Positions 11,601 to 19,593 of a stretch of DNA of 64,000 nucleotides are shown here, one piece after another. The stretch covers positions 62,001 through 126,000 of the forward strand of contig NZ_CP016447.1 of NCBI RefSeq assembly GCF_001714725.1, given 5' to 3'. The first letter of the stretch is position 1; every line of letters starts with the position of its first letter. A model generated the notes under the pieces. That model was not told the origin of the DNA. It saw nothing but the letters and a program-made list of their open reading frames with translations, and did no database searches. Position numbers and translations under genes: made by a program. This stretch comes from Acidovorax sp. RAC01. Its GTDB lineage: Bacteria > Pseudomonadota > Gammaproteobacteria > Burkholderiales > Burkholderiaceae_C.

Positions 11601-11839
11601 AGGGTGCGCTCGATCTTGTCGGTGACCTGCTCGGCCACCTGCTGCGCGGTGGCGCCGGGCCAGTAGGTGCGCACCACCATCGCGCGGAAGGTGAACGGCG
11701 GGTCTTCGTCCTGCCCGAGCTGGAAGTAGGCGGCAAAGCCCAGCAGCATCAGGACGACCATGAGGTAGCGGGTCAACGCCGGATGGTCGAGCGCCCACTT
11801 GGAGAGGTTGAACCCCTCTTTGGGTTGTACTTGCGTCAT
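8663..11839 (-). CDS. RND-family efflux permease (AcrB/HAE-like inner-membrane pump)
   Basis: Proton-driven inner-membrane pump of a tripartite efflux system. The 1058 residues carry the two repeats of a large periplasmic domain and a six-helix bundle that define RND permeases. The TM4 region reads SLGSLIIALGLLVDDAIIAVE, with the Asp pair used for proton relay in hydrophobe-amphiphile exporters, rather than the CusA/CzcA heavy-metal type. The N-terminus FNLSKWALDHPALTRYLMV starts TM1. It lies 9 bp downstream of its adaptor gene on the same strand. No outer-membrane partner is encoded next to it. Substrate cannot be deduced. Confidence 0.93.
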   Translation of the reverse strand: MTQVQPKEGFNLSKWALDHPALTRYLMVVLMLLGFAAYFQLGQDEDPPFTFRAMVVRTYWPGATAQQVAEQVTDKIERTLQEVPYADKIRSYSKPGESQIIFQIKDSSKASEVANVWYTVRKKVGDMRYTLPQGIQGPFFNDDFGDVYGVIYALESEGFSYAELKSFADDVRQQLLRVPDVAKVEQFGVQDEKVFIEISQKRLSQLGLDMNQVLAQLGQQNAVEAAGAVQTPQDQVQVRVAGQFNAIEDLRAMPIRGPSGAQLRLGDIAEIKRGYVDPATVKVRHQGREVIALGVSMAKGGDIIALGKALHATTDRIGTTLPAGVKLVNVQDQPKAVSTSVNEFVKVLIEAVVIVLAVSFVALGLHKRPGKHPFYRQWYIDPRPGLVVGITIPLVLAVTFLAMWYWGIGLHKISLGSLIIALGLLVDDAIIAVEMMVLKLEEGYDKVRAATFAYEITAMPMLTGTLITAAGFLPIGLAKSTTGEYTFAIFAVTVIALVLSWIVSVYFVPYLGTLLLKVPPHVLAAQANKGVTEDPHEVFDSPFYRTFRRLVDWCVQHRWLTIGATVLTFALGIAGMGKVQQQFFPDSSRPEILVDIWFPEGTSFAGNEEVTKRVEQRLLAEPGVNTVSTWVGSGVPRFYLPLDQVFPQSNVSQFIVVPQDLKVRESLRVKLPALLAQEFPEVRGRVKLLPNGPPVPYPVQFRVVGPDPVALRERADEVKAELRKSPDMRGVNDNWNESVKVLRLEVDQAKARALGVTSQSIAQASKTILSGTQVGQYREGDKLIDILLRQPLDERNAITDIANAYLPTASGKSIPLTQIAKPVFTWEPGVMWRENRDYAITVQGDVTEGLQGATVTASLLPSLKAIEAGWRSAGQGGYRIEVAGAVEESSKGSASIAAGIPIMLFITFTLLMLQLHSFSRAMLVFLTGPLGLAGVAAALLVLNRPFGFVALLGVIALMGMIQRNSVILIDQIEQDRARGVPAWDAIVESAVRRLRPIVLTAAAAVLAMIPLSRSVFWGPMAVAIMGGLIVATVLTLLALPAMYAAWFRVKRPEPEVLA

Positions 11840-11848
11840 GGCGTGGCC

Positions 11849-13069
11849 TCAGTTGGTGGCAGACGCCGGGGCGGATGCAGGCGCGGCGCCGGCAGCGGGT
11901 GCAGCCACGGCAGGGTTTGCTACTGAATTAGTAGCTGTCTGCGCTTTGCTGACGGGCGCTGGGCCACCTTTTTGCTGGTAAACCGTGACTTTCTGCCCTG
12001 GCGACAGCACATGAACGCCGGTGGCCACCACCTGCATCCCGGGCGCAAGGCCCGCAGCCACCACGGCCTGGTTGCCGTCGGCCGTGGCAATCTGCACCAC
12101 TTGCGACTTCACGGTGCTGCTGGCGGCGTCGTACACCCACACGGCGGTGGACTGGCCTTCCTGGCGCAGCGCGCTGGTGGGCAGCTTGATGGCCGCAATG
12201 CCCGCATGGCTCAGGGCCTTGGGCGTGGCGTACACGGTGGAGCCCAGCGGCGGCGCCTGCACGCCGTCAATCGCCACCTTCACCTGGAAGGTGCGGGTCG
12301 CCGCATCGGCGCTGGCCGCCACTTCGCGCACCCGGCCGGTCAGGGCCTGGCCACCTGCCCAGCCACGCACGGCCACTTCCGAGCCCGTGGTGATCTGTGC
12401 CACCTTGTCTTCCGGCACGGCAAACACCACATCGCGCGGGCCGTCCTGGGCAATGCGCACCACCGGCGCACCGGCCGAAACCACCTGGCCCGGCTCGGCG
12501 TCGATACCCGTGACCACACCGGCCACGTCCGACACCAGCGTGGTGTAGGCCGTCTGGTTGCCCTGCGACGACAGCTGCGCGCGCGCCTGGTCGAGCGTGG
12601 CCTGCGCGGCCTTGAGGGATGCCTCGCGGCGCTCCAGCTCGGCGCCGCTGATGAAGTTCTGGTCCTTGAGCGTCTGGTAGCGCTTGAAGTCGGCCGCCGC
12701 CAGGTCGCGTTGGGTGGTGGCCGATGCCAGCTGCGCGCGGGCCGCATCGGTGGCCAGCTGGTAGTCACGCGGGTCCAGCTGGGCCAGCACCTGCCCGGCC
12801 TTCACGCGCTGGCCCAGCTCGGCCTGGCGCTGCACGATCTTGCCCGCTACGCGAAAGCCCAGGCGGGACTCCACCCGGGCACGCACCTCGCCGGAATACT
12901 CCAGCGTGGACTCCAGCGCGCCCACGCCCACCGTCATCAGCTTGACGGAGCGCACGGGCTCCTCGGGCGGTGCGGGGCGGGAGCATGCCGCCAGCGCGGC
13001 AACCACCGCCAGCGCGATCAGATACCTGGATTGCCGTGTAAAAGGCCGCGGAGCGGGGTGTGAGCGCAT
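11849..13069 (-). CDS. RND efflux periplasmic adaptor (membrane fusion lipoprotein)
   Basis: Periplasmic adaptor linking the RND pump to an outer-membrane channel. The N-terminus has a lipoprotein signal ending in LAACS, then the split biotinyl-lipoyl domain (GFRVAGKIVQRQAELGQRV and AGVVTGIDAEPGQVV), an alpha-hairpin and beta-barrel regions; 406 residues. The ATG at 13069 is chosen because it yields MRSHPAPRPF and a proper signal, although no strong ribosome site is visible, and the frame is open further upstream. The Ala/Thr/Pro-rich C-terminal tail is partly encoded by a dispersed genomic repeat (11916-11947). Its promoter and TetR-type operator lie at 13183-13234. Confidence 0.9.
   Translation of the reverse strand: MRSHPAPRPFTRQSRYLIALAVVAALAACSRPAPPEEPVRSVKLMTVGVGALESTLEYSGEVRARVESRLGFRVAGKIVQRQAELGQRVKAGQVLAQLDPRDYQLATDAARAQLASATTQRDLAAADFKRYQTLKDQNFISGAELERREASLKAAQATLDQARAQLSSQGNQTAYTTLVSDVAGVVTGIDAEPGQVVSAGAPVVRIAQDGPRDVVFAVPEDKVAQITTGSEVAVRGWAGGQALTGRVREVAASADAATRTFQVKVAIDGVQAPPLGSTVYATPKALSHAGIAAIKLPTSALRQEGQSTAVWVYDAASSTVKSQVVQIATADGNQAVVAAGLAPGMQVVATGVHVLSPGQKVTVYQQKGGPAPVSKAQTATNSVANPAVAAPAAGAAPASAPASATN
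11916..11947. repeat. Dispersed repeat inside the adaptor gene
   Basis: The sequence tttgctactgaattagtagc followed by tgtctgcgctt has the inverted gctact/agtagc arms and the gctg-tgcgct end of the tagctat-type repeat family seen elsewhere in the window. Here it lies in frame within the 3' end of the RND adaptor gene and encodes part of the disordered tail (around KAQTATNSVAN). Confidence 0.55.
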
Positions 13070-13182
13070 GGGGAATCCGGTGAAAGGAGGGTGCAGCCAA
13101 GCCGAGGCACACGCTCCCGAAACCGGCTGGCGCGTGCGCAGGCAGGAGGCCGCCTGAACCCGTGGGTGAAATATCTGTTGGC

Positions 13183-13210
13183 AGATTACTGACTGACCGG
13201 TTAGTAATCT
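13183..13210. promoter_or_regulatory. TetR-type operator
   Basis: A 28-bp dyad with perfect 8-bp outer arms agattact/agtaatct and an inner gac..ggt symmetry, of the kind bound by TetR-family efflux repressors (core tactnac..gtnagta). It overlaps the -10 box of the minus-strand efflux promoter and lies 38 bp before hpnC. No TetR gene is in the window. Confidence 0.7.
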
Positions 13211-13234
13211 ATGAGAACCGCTTGACCTTGTCAA
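13206..13234 (-). promoter_or_regulatory. Sigma-70 promoter of the RND efflux operon
   Basis: On the minus strand TTGACA (13234-13229), a 17-bp spacer and TAGATT (13211-13206) form a near-consensus promoter pointing to the adaptor gene. The -10 overlaps the dyad at 13183-13210. A separate perfect dyad cttgac-ctt-gtcaag (13221-13235) overlaps the -35 box. The predicted leader to the ATG is about 130 nt. Confidence 0.7.
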
Positions 13235-13248
13235 GCGACAATCGGGCC

Positions 13249-14154
13249 GTGAACCCGCATGCAAAACCCACGCCCGACACCCCGGCGAAGCCCCTGTCCA
13301 CCCCGCTGGCGCCCGTTCAGGCCGCACCGGTGACGCACTACGAGAACTTCCCCGTCGCCTCGGTGCTGTGCCCACCGCACCTGCGCCAGCCCATCGCGGC
13401 CATCTACGCCTTTGCCCGCACGGCCGACGACATGGCCGACGAAGGCGACGCCCCGGCACAGGAGCGGCTGGGCGACCTGGCCGCCTACCGTGCCGACCTG
13501 CAGGCCATTGCCGAAGGCCGCCCGCCCTCCCCCCGCTGGGCCGCCGTGTTCGGGCCCTTGCAGGGGGTGCTGCGCACGCACCAGCTTCCGGTGCAGCTGC
13601 TCGATGACCTGCTCAGCGCCTTCATCCAGGATGTGCACAAGACGCGCGACGCCGAGGGCTACCTCGACCGGGACGAGCTGCTGGACTACTGCCGCCGCTC
13701 AGCCAACCCCGTGGGGCGCCTGCTGCTGCATCTGTATGGCGTAGCGGACGACCAGGCCCTGGCGCAGAGCGACGCCATCTGCACGGCGCTGCAGCTCATC
13801 AACTTCTGGCAAGACCTGTCGGTCGACATCCCGCGCGGCCGCCACTACCTGCCGCGTGCCGACTGCGTGACCCACGGCGCCTGCCAGGCCGAGCTGCAGG
13901 CCCTGCAGAGTACGCCCCAGAACGTGCGGCTGATTGCCGACTGCACCCGCTGGGCCCGCACCCTGATGGAAAGCGGCGCCCCCCTGGTGCACCGCCTGCC
14001 CGGCCGGGCCGGCTGGGAACTGCGCCTGGTGGTGCAAGGCGGCCTGCGCATCCTCGACAAGGTCGAGGCGCTGCGCGGCGGCAGCCTGCACACCCGCCCG
14101 CGCCTGCACGCCTGGGACTGGTGCGTGATGCTGGCCCGTGCGGTGGTCATGTAA
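13249..14154 (+). CDS. hpnC: Squalene biosynthesis protein HpnC (squalene synthase HpnC)
   Basis: Trans-isoprenyl diphosphate synthase-like enzyme of the hopanoid/squalene route; HpnC acts on presqualene diphosphate to give hydroxysqualene. The sequence shows HYENFPVASVLCP, the first Asp-rich motif ARTADDMADEGD and the second motif LINFWQDLSVD, both Mg-diphosphate binding. The GTG start at 13249 gives 301 residues; no in-frame ATG precedes the conserved part, so the start is somewhat uncertain. It is separated from hpnD-hpnE by the L-serine dehydratase gene. No squalene-hopene cyclase gene is in the window. Confidence 0.9.
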   Translation: MNPHAKPTPDTPAKPLSTPLAPVQAAPVTHYENFPVASVLCPPHLRQPIAAIYAFARTADDMADEGDAPAQERLGDLAAYRADLQAIAEGRPPSPRWAAVFGPLQGVLRTHQLPVQLLDDLLSAFIQDVHKTRDAEGYLDRDELLDYCRRSANPVGRLLLHLYGVADDQALAQSDAICTALQLINFWQDLSVDIPRGRHYLPRADCVTHGACQAELQALQSTPQNVRLIADCTRWARTLMESGAPLVHRLPGRAGWELRLVVQGGLRILDKVEALRGGSLHTRPRLHAWDWCVMLARAVVM

Positions 14155-14208
14155 GAAAGATTCATGGGCGGCAAGCGGCGGCAGCCTTTCGGGGGCTCTG
14201 CGGCATGG

Positions 14209-14275
14209 CTTTTGAATCAAAACAGCCTCTGACGCACGTATTTAATACTCCCGTAGCTATCAATTAAATAGCTAA
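14209..14275. repeat. Dispersed tagctat repeat in the hpnC-sdaA gap
   Basis: The AT-rich stretch begins with ttttgaatcaaaa, continues through cctctgacgcacgtat and ends in gtagctatcaattaaatagc. It is the fullest copy of the dispersed element in this window. Apart from it and the hairpin at 14419-14455, the 335 bp between hpnC and sdaA hold no gene. Confidence 0.6.
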
Positions 14276-14418
14276 CGGACATCCCATCCATGGTGCGGCG
14301 CCCGGGCTGCCGCCGGCCGGCAAGGGATTGCGAGCATGCGCCGCGCGCCCATCGGCAGTTAGCCTCGCGGCCGCCAGGTTCAACGCAAGGGTCATCCCCC
14401 CGTGCCGCGGACTACCGC

Positions 14419-14455
14419 CCTCGCCCGGCCACCCGCCGGGCGAGGCTTTCTTTGT
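14419..14455 (+). terminator. Terminator-like hairpin in the sdaA leader
   Basis: A perfect 10-bp stem cctcgcccgg/ccgggcgagg is followed by ctttctttgt on the plus strand. It lies about 265 bp after hpnC and 35 bp before the sdaA start, so it either ends hpnC transcription late or acts as an attenuator in the sdaA leader. Confidence 0.6.
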
Positions 14456-14489
14456 CGCACCCCTGTCGGTACCGGCCGACCCCGCCACC

Positions 14490-15896
14490 ATGCCCGTCAG
14501 CGTTTTCGACCTCTTCAAGATCGGTATCGGCCCCTCCAGTTCGCACACCGTGGGGCCCATGATTGCGGGGCGCCAGTTCGCCTGCCATTTGCAGGATGCG
14601 TTGGGCCTGCAGGCGGTGCACAGCGTGACTGTGGAGCTGTTCGGCTCGCTCTCGGCCACCGGCGTGGGCCACGGCACCGACAAGGCCGTGCTGCTGGGTC
14701 TGGCCGGGCACGAGCCCGACCGCATCGACCCCGACCAGATCGCGCCCGCCATTGCCGACATCCGCGCCAGCGGCTCGCTGCTGCTGATGGGCCAGCACCG
14801 CGTGGCGTTCACCGAAAAGGAGCACCTGCTGTTTCGCCGCAAAAGCCTGCCGCTGCACCCCAACGGCATGTGCTTTCACGCGTTGGACTCCGCGGGTGCC
14901 GAACTGGCAACCCGCGAGTACTACTCGGTGGGCGGCGGCTTTGTGGTGGATGCGGCCGGCGAGCGCGTGCTCAACCACGCCCCCGCCCTGCCCGGCACCG
15001 CGGGCCACGGCCAGGGCCTGCCGCACCCGTTTCGCACCGGGGCCGAGCTGCTGGCGCAGTGCCAGGCCACAGGCCTTTCGCCCGCCCAGGTCATGGCCGC
15101 CAATGAACAGCACTGGCGCAGCAGCGCCGAGGTGCGCCGCCAGCTCATGGCCATCTGGCAGGCCATGGCTGGCGCCGTGCGGCGCGGCTGCGCCAGCACC
15201 GGCCACCTGCCCGGCCCCATGCACGTGCGCCGCCGCGCCGCCGAACTGCAGCACCAGCTCAGCAGCGCACCCGAGGCCGCCCTGCGCGATCCGCTGTCGA
15301 TGCTGGACTGGGTGAACCTCTACGCCATGGCCGTCAACGAGGAAAACGCCGCTGGCGGCCGCGTGGTGACCGCCCCCACCAACGGCGCGGCGGGTGTGAT
15401 CCCGGCCGTGCTGCACTACTACGTTAACTTCATCCAGGGCACGCACAAACCCAACGAAGACGGCATTGCCGACTTTTTGCTCACCGCAGGCGCCATCGGC
15501 CTCATCTACAAGGAAAACGCATCGCTCTCCGGCGCCGAAGTGGGTTGCCAGGGCGAGGTGGGCGTGGCCTGCTCCATGGCCGCCGGGGCCCTGGCCGCGG
15601 TGATGGGCGGCACGCCCGAGCAGATCGAGAACGCCGCCGAGATCGGCATGGAGCACAACCTGGGCATGACCTGCGACCCGGTGGGCGGGCTGGTGCAGAT
15701 CCCCTGCATCGAGCGCAATGCCATGGGCGCCATCAAGGCCATCAACGCCGCGCGCATGGCCTTGCGGGGCGACGGCCAGCACGTGGTCTCGCTCGACAAG
15801 GTCATCAAGACCATGATGCAGACCGGCGCCGACATGAAGAGCAAGTACAAGGAAACCTCGCGGGGCGGCCTGGCCGTGAACGTGGTGGAGTGCTGA
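14490..15896 (+). CDS. sdaA: L-serine ammonia-lyase (L-serine dehydratase), single chain, iron-sulfur type
   Basis: Converts L-serine to pyruvate and ammonia in the cytosol. The 468-residue chain holds the beta domain (begins [20 protein letters not shown], the family N-terminus) and the alpha domain. Cys353, Cys395 and Cys406 have the 42- and 11-residue spacing of the [4Fe-4S] ligands in this family, and SSSHT forms part of the active site. The start at 14490 is set by homology to the family N-terminus; the frame is open 54 codons upstream. It lies between hpnC and hpnD but is functionally unrelated to them. A terminator-like hairpin precedes it. Confidence 0.95.
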   Translation: MPVSVFDLFKIGIGPSSSHTVGPMIAGRQFACHLQDALGLQAVHSVTVELFGSLSATGVGHGTDKAVLLGLAGHEPDRIDPDQIAPAIADIRASGSLLLMGQHRVAFTEKEHLLFRRKSLPLHPNGMCFHALDSAGAELATREYYSVGGGFVVDAAGERVLNHAPALPGTAGHGQGLPHPFRTGAELLAQCQATGLSPAQVMAANEQHWRSSAEVRRQLMAIWQAMAGAVRRGCASTGHLPGPMHVRRRAAELQHQLSSAPEAALRDPLSMLDWVNLYAMAVNEENAAGGRVVTAPTNGAAGVIPAVLHYYVNFIQGTHKPNEDGIADFLLTAGAIGLIYKENASLSGAEVGCQGEVGVACSMAAGALAAVMGGTPEQIENAAEIGMEHNLGMTCDPVGGLVQIPCIERNAMGAIKAINAARMALRGDGQHVVSLDKVIKTMMQTGADMKSKYKETSRGGLAVNVVEC

Positions 15897-15962
15897 CGGC
15901 GCCGCACTGCCAGCGCGGCGGCGAGGTAGTGCCGGGTACCAGGCCACAGCCCCAGGAACATT

Positions 15963-16026
15963 TGCTATTTATTCGATAGCTATAAGTGCAATCAGAACGT
16001 GCGCTAGCAGCCAAAAATACCTCAAA
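15963..16026. repeat. Dispersed gatagctat repeat before hpnD
   Basis: Contains tgctatttattcgatagcta and downstream gtgcgctagcagcc, matching the dispersed repeat family in inverted arrangement. It occupies most of the 177-bp gap between sdaA and hpnD. Confidence 0.55.
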
Positions 16027-16073
16027 ACCCGCCAAACCGACCGCCCCGGTGTGCCATGGGACAATCCCGCCCC

Positions 16074-16913
16074 ATGACACCGCAGCAGTACGTACAACAA
16101 AAGGCCGTGGCCTCGGGCAGCAGCTTCTACTACGCCTTTCTGTTCCTGCCCGCGCCGCGCCGCGCGGCCATCACGGCGTTCTATGCGTTCTGCCGCGAGG
16201 TGGACGATGTGGTGGACGAGGTGAGCGATGCCGGTGTGGCCCGCACCAAGCTGGCCTGGTGGCAGAGCGAGGTGGCCAAGTCGTTTGCCGGGCAGCCCAC
16301 GCACCCGGTGATGCTGGCGCTGATGCCGCATACGGCTGAATACGGCATCGAGCAGCGCCACCTGCAGGCCGTCATCGACGGCTGCCAGATGGACCTGGAG
16401 CAGACGCGCTACCTGGACTTTGCGGGCCTCAAGGGCTACTGCCACCTGGTGGCGGGCATCGTGGGCGAAGTGGCGGCGCGCATTTTTGGCCAGACCGACC
16501 CGCGCACCACCGAATACGCGCACACGCTGGGCCTGGCGTTCCAGCTGACCAACATCATCCGCGACGTGGGCGAGGACGCCATGCTGGGCCGCATTTACCT
16601 GCCGGTGAGCGAGCTGCAGCAGTTCGACGTGAAGGCGCACGAGATTCTGAAGCGCACGTATTCCGACCGGTTCACCGCGCTGATGCGCTTTCAGGCCGAA
16701 CGCGCCCACGGCCTGTACGACCAGGCCCTGGCCATGCTGCCCGACGCCGACCGCCGCACCCAAAAGCCCGGCCTGATGATGGCCAGCATCTACCGCACGC
16801 TGCTGCGCGAGATCGAGCACGAAAACTTCCAGGTGCTGCACCAGCGCATCAAGCTCACGCCGCTGCGAAAGTTCTGGCTGGCCTGGAAGCTGCAGGCGCT
16901 GGGCAGGATGTAG
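16074..16913 (+). CDS. hpnD: Presqualene diphosphate synthase HpnD
   Basis: Condenses two farnesyl diphosphates to presqualene diphosphate, the first step of the HpnCDE squalene route. The 279-residue protein has the two Asp-rich motifs REVDDVVDE near residue 45 and LTNIIRDVGED near 165, plus YAFCREVDD and GRIYLP signatures. The ATG at 16074 gives MTPQQYVQQKA, the usual N-terminus; an upstream in-frame ATG at 16056 would add six residues. Its stop overlaps the hpnE GTG by one base, so the two genes are translationally coupled. Confidence 0.95.
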   Translation: MTPQQYVQQKAVASGSSFYYAFLFLPAPRRAAITAFYAFCREVDDVVDEVSDAGVARTKLAWWQSEVAKSFAGQPTHPVMLALMPHTAEYGIEQRHLQAVIDGCQMDLEQTRYLDFAGLKGYCHLVAGIVGEVAARIFGQTDPRTTEYAHTLGLAFQLTNIIRDVGEDAMLGRIYLPVSELQQFDVKAHEILKRTYSDRFTALMRFQAERAHGLYDQALAMLPDADRRTQKPGLMMASIYRTLLREIEHENFQVLHQRIKLTPLRKFWLAWKLQALGRM

Positions 16914-18286
16914 TGGCGCGCGCCATGCAGGTCGGCGCGAACGTCGCCGTGGTGGGTGCAGGCTGGGCCGGCATGGCCGCAGCCATTGCGCACACCGAGG
17001 CGGGCCACAACGTCACGGTGCTGGAAGCGGCCCGCACCCTGGGCGGCCGCGCTCGGGCGGTGCCCGGCGTGCTGCCCGATGGTGCCCCTGCCACCCTCGA
17101 CAACGGCCAGCACATCCTGATTGGCGCCTACACCGAAAGCCTGCGCCTGATGCGGCTCGTGGGCGTCAACCCCGACGCAGCCTTGCTGCGCCTGCCGCTC
17201 ACCCTGCAGTTCCCCAACGGCCAGGGCCTGTGCCTGCCCGATCTGCCGCCGCCGCTCGATGCCCTGCTGGGCATTGCGCGGGCCAAAGGCTGGAGCTGGG
17301 CCGACAAGCTGGCGCTGCTGCGCACGGCCACCGCCTGGCAGCTGCGCGGGTTCCGCTGCGACCCGGGCACGTCGGTGGCCACGCTCTGCGCCCCGCTCAC
17401 CCCGCGGCTGATGGCCGAGTTCATCGACCCGCTGTGCGTGTCGGCCCTCAACACCCCGGCTACCGAGGCCAGCGGCCAGGTGTTTTTGCGGGTGCTGCGC
17501 GACAGCCTGTTCAGCGGCCGCGGCGGCTCCAACCTGCTGCTGCCCCGCGTGGACCTGGGCCGCCTGTTCCCGCAGGCGGCAGCGCAGTGGCTGGCGCAGC
17601 GCGGCGGGCAGGTGCTGACCGGCCAGCGCGTGCAGGCGCTGCAGCCGCTGGCGGGGGGGCGCTGGGGGCTGGATTGCAAGGGAGACACCGGCGGCACCGA
17701 CAACACGTCAGTCCCATCTGCCGTGTTCGACCACGTCACCCTGGCATGCCCCTCGTGGGAGGCCGCCCGGCTGGTGGCCGACGTGGGCCAGGCGCCGGGT
17801 GCAGCCCATGCCAGCACCGCCAGCGCCTGGGCTGCCTGCGCCGGTGCACTGCGTTTTGAAGCCATCACCACCGTGTATGCCCACGGCCCGGGCGTGCGCC
17901 TGCCGCAACCCATGCTGGCGCTGCGCAGCCAGCCGGGGCAACCCGCGCAGTTCGTGTTCGACCGCGGCCAGCTCGACGGCCAGCATGGCCTGCTGGCCTT
18001 TGTGGTGAGCGCCAGCCAGGGCGACCGCGCCACCACAGAGCAGCAGGTGCTGCAGCAGGCCACGGTGCAACTGGGCCTGCCGCCGCTGCAGCCGGTGCAG
18101 ACCGTGGTGGAAAAGCGCGCCACCTTTGCCTGCACGCCGGGCCTGCGGCGGCCTGCCATGCAGGTGCTGCCGGGCCTCACGGCCTGCGGCGACTATGTGG
18201 ATGGGCCCTACCCCGCCACGCTGGAAGGCGCGGTGCTGAGCGGCACGGCCGTGGTGCGCAGCGTCGGCGAATCTGCCACGGCCTGA
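16913..18286 (+). CDS. hpnE: Hydroxysqualene dehydroxylase HpnE
   Basis: FAD-dependent amine-oxidase-like protein that reduces hydroxysqualene to squalene. The N-terminal dinucleotide fold reads VAVVGAGWAGMAAA (GxGxxG) followed by an acidic strand end TVLEAARTLGGRA, typical of the carotenoid desaturase/HpnE family. The C-terminal FAD contact reads LTACGDYVDGPYPATLEGA. It has 457 residues from GTG 16913; ATG 16925 is an alternative. It overlaps hpnD by one base. With hpnC it completes a route from farnesyl diphosphate to squalene. Confidence 0.93.
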   Translation: MARAMQVGANVAVVGAGWAGMAAAIAHTEAGHNVTVLEAARTLGGRARAVPGVLPDGAPATLDNGQHILIGAYTESLRLMRLVGVNPDAALLRLPLTLQFPNGQGLCLPDLPPPLDALLGIARAKGWSWADKLALLRTATAWQLRGFRCDPGTSVATLCAPLTPRLMAEFIDPLCVSALNTPATEASGQVFLRVLRDSLFSGRGGSNLLLPRVDLGRLFPQAAAQWLAQRGGQVLTGQRVQALQPLAGGRWGLDCKGDTGGTDNTSVPSAVFDHVTLACPSWEAARLVADVGQAPGAAHASTASAWAACAGALRFEAITTVYAHGPGVRLPQPMLALRSQPGQPAQFVFDRGQLDGQHGLLAFVVSASQGDRATTEQQVLQQATVQLGLPPLQPVQTVVEKRATFACTPGLRRPAMQVLPGLTACGDYVDGPYPATLEGAVLSGTAVVRSVGESATA

Positions 18287-18421
18287 CCCGGCTGAGCCCG
18301 CCAGCAACAGGTCGCCGCGAAATCCGGCGACTGACAGCATTCCGAAAGCTGGCTTTGGGCAGCATGGGGTCCTCTTGCACGCGGCGCACACTGCCCGCAC
18401 GTCCATCTTCCGGAGACAACC

Positions 18422-19432
18422 ATGCCTGCAGACCACGTACCCCCCTTTCTGAACCCGAGCCGGCGCCAGCTTCTGGGCGCCAGCGGCGCACTCGCCCTGG
18501 GCGGCCTGCTGCCCGCAGCGGCCTCGGCACAGCCTGCATGGCCCGCCAAGTCCGTGCGCTTCGTGGTGCCGTTTGCACCCGGCGGCAGCTCCGAGATCGT
18601 GGCCCGCTCCACTGCAGCCGAGCTGTCCAAAACCCTGGGCCAGAGCGTCTACGTGGACAACAAGCCCGGCGCGGCCGGCAACATTGCCATGTCGGAAGTG
18701 GCGCGCGCAGAAGACCAGCACACGCTGATCCTGGGCCACATCGGCACACTGGCGGTCAACCCGTTCATCTTCGACAAGCTGCCCTACGACGCTAACAAGG
18801 ACTTCAAGCCCGTGAGCCTGCTGGCCAAGGTGCCCAGCCTGTACGTGGTGCACCCCGACGTACCCGCGAAGAACCTCAAGGAGCTCATCGCCTACGTCAA
18901 GAAGAACCCCGGCCGCCTGAGCTACGGCTCGGCAGGCAACGGCAGCGCGGGCCACCTGGCGTTTGAATACCTCAAGATGACGGCCGAAATCTTCATGCTG
19001 CACGTGCCCTACCGCGGCACCGGCCCCATGATGACCGACCTGCTCGCAGGCCGCCTTGAGGCGTCCGCCGTGGGCGCGGCTGCGGTACTGCCGTTCATCA
19101 AGTCGGGCAAGGTGCGCTGCATCGCCACCGGCTCGGCCAAGCGCCTGCCGCACCTGCCCGACGTGGCCACTGTGGCCGAACAGGGCTTCCCCGGCTTCGA
19201 GATGACGCAGTGGTACGGCATGCTGGCACCCGCCAACATTTCCGCCGCCAACCTCGACAAGCTGGCCACAGAGACTGCCAAGGCGGTCAAGGCGCCCGCA
19301 TCGCTGGAGCGCCTCAATGCCGACGCGGCCGAAGCCATCGGCGGCACGCCCGCGCAATTCGCGCAGTTCATTGCGGCCGAGCAGGAGCGCTGGAAGAAGG
19401 TGCTGCTGCGCGCGAAGGTGAAACCTGACTAA
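18422..19432 (+). CDS. Bug/TctC-family periplasmic substrate-binding protein
   Basis: Extracytoplasmic solute receptor of the tripartite tricarboxylate transporter class, a family very expanded in Burkholderiales. The 336-residue precursor has a long signal with a twin-Arg-like SRRQLLGASGALALGG and cleavage near ASA-QPAWPAK; the mature protein opens with the family hallmark VRFVVPFAPGGSSEIVAR and includes YGSAGNGSAGHLAFEY and VPYRGTGPMMTDLLAG. GGAG lies before the ATG. No tctA/tctB membrane genes are nearby. Ligand unknown, probably a carboxylate. It precedes a TctDE-like two-component system on the same strand. Confidence 0.93.
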   Translation: MPADHVPPFLNPSRRQLLGASGALALGGLLPAAASAQPAWPAKSVRFVVPFAPGGSSEIVARSTAAELSKTLGQSVYVDNKPGAAGNIAMSEVARAEDQHTLILGHIGTLAVNPFIFDKLPYDANKDFKPVSLLAKVPSLYVVHPDVPAKNLKELIAYVKKNPGRLSYGSAGNGSAGHLAFEYLKMTAEIFMLHVPYRGTGPMMTDLLAGRLEASAVGAAAVLPFIKSGKVRCIATGSAKRLPHLPDVATVAEQGFPGFEMTQWYGMLAPANISAANLDKLATETAKAVKAPASLERLNADAAEAIGGTPAQFAQFIAAEQERWKKVLLRAKVKPD

Positions 19433-19436
19433 GAAG

Positions 19437-19527
19437 CCCCCCTGAGCCGCTTCGCGTCTTCCCCCGAGGGGGACGCCACCCGTGGCCTGGCAAAGCCAGT
19501 TCCACGGTGGCACTGGCTGGGGCCCCG
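19437..19527. repeat. GC-rich dispersed intergenic repeat
   Basis: The segment begins ccccctgagccgcttcgcgt and contains cttcccccgagggggacg, then cctggcaaagccagttccac and ggtggcactggctgggg. It is rich in small inverted repeats. This ccccctgagNNgcttcgc type of intergenic element is, to my knowledge, frequent in Comamonadaceae genomes. It fills the gap between the TctC-like gene and the response regulator gene. Confidence 0.5.
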
Positions 19528-19593
19528 CCAGTTGCAACCGCCCAGGCTCACAGAGCCCCTGGAACCATCGCGGAACGACAGTAGCATCCCCCC

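Noticed and set aside
10169..11926. Plus-strand open frame of 585 codons over the RND permease
   Set aside because: Antisense shadow, His/Arg/Gln-rich with no domain.
14276..14489. Glycine or other riboswitch upstream of sdaA
   Set aside because: No conserved riboswitch core was seen; only the terminator-like hairpin is supported.
14412..15947. Minus-strand open frame of 511 codons over sdaA
   Set aside because: Antisense shadow of the well-supported serine dehydratase.
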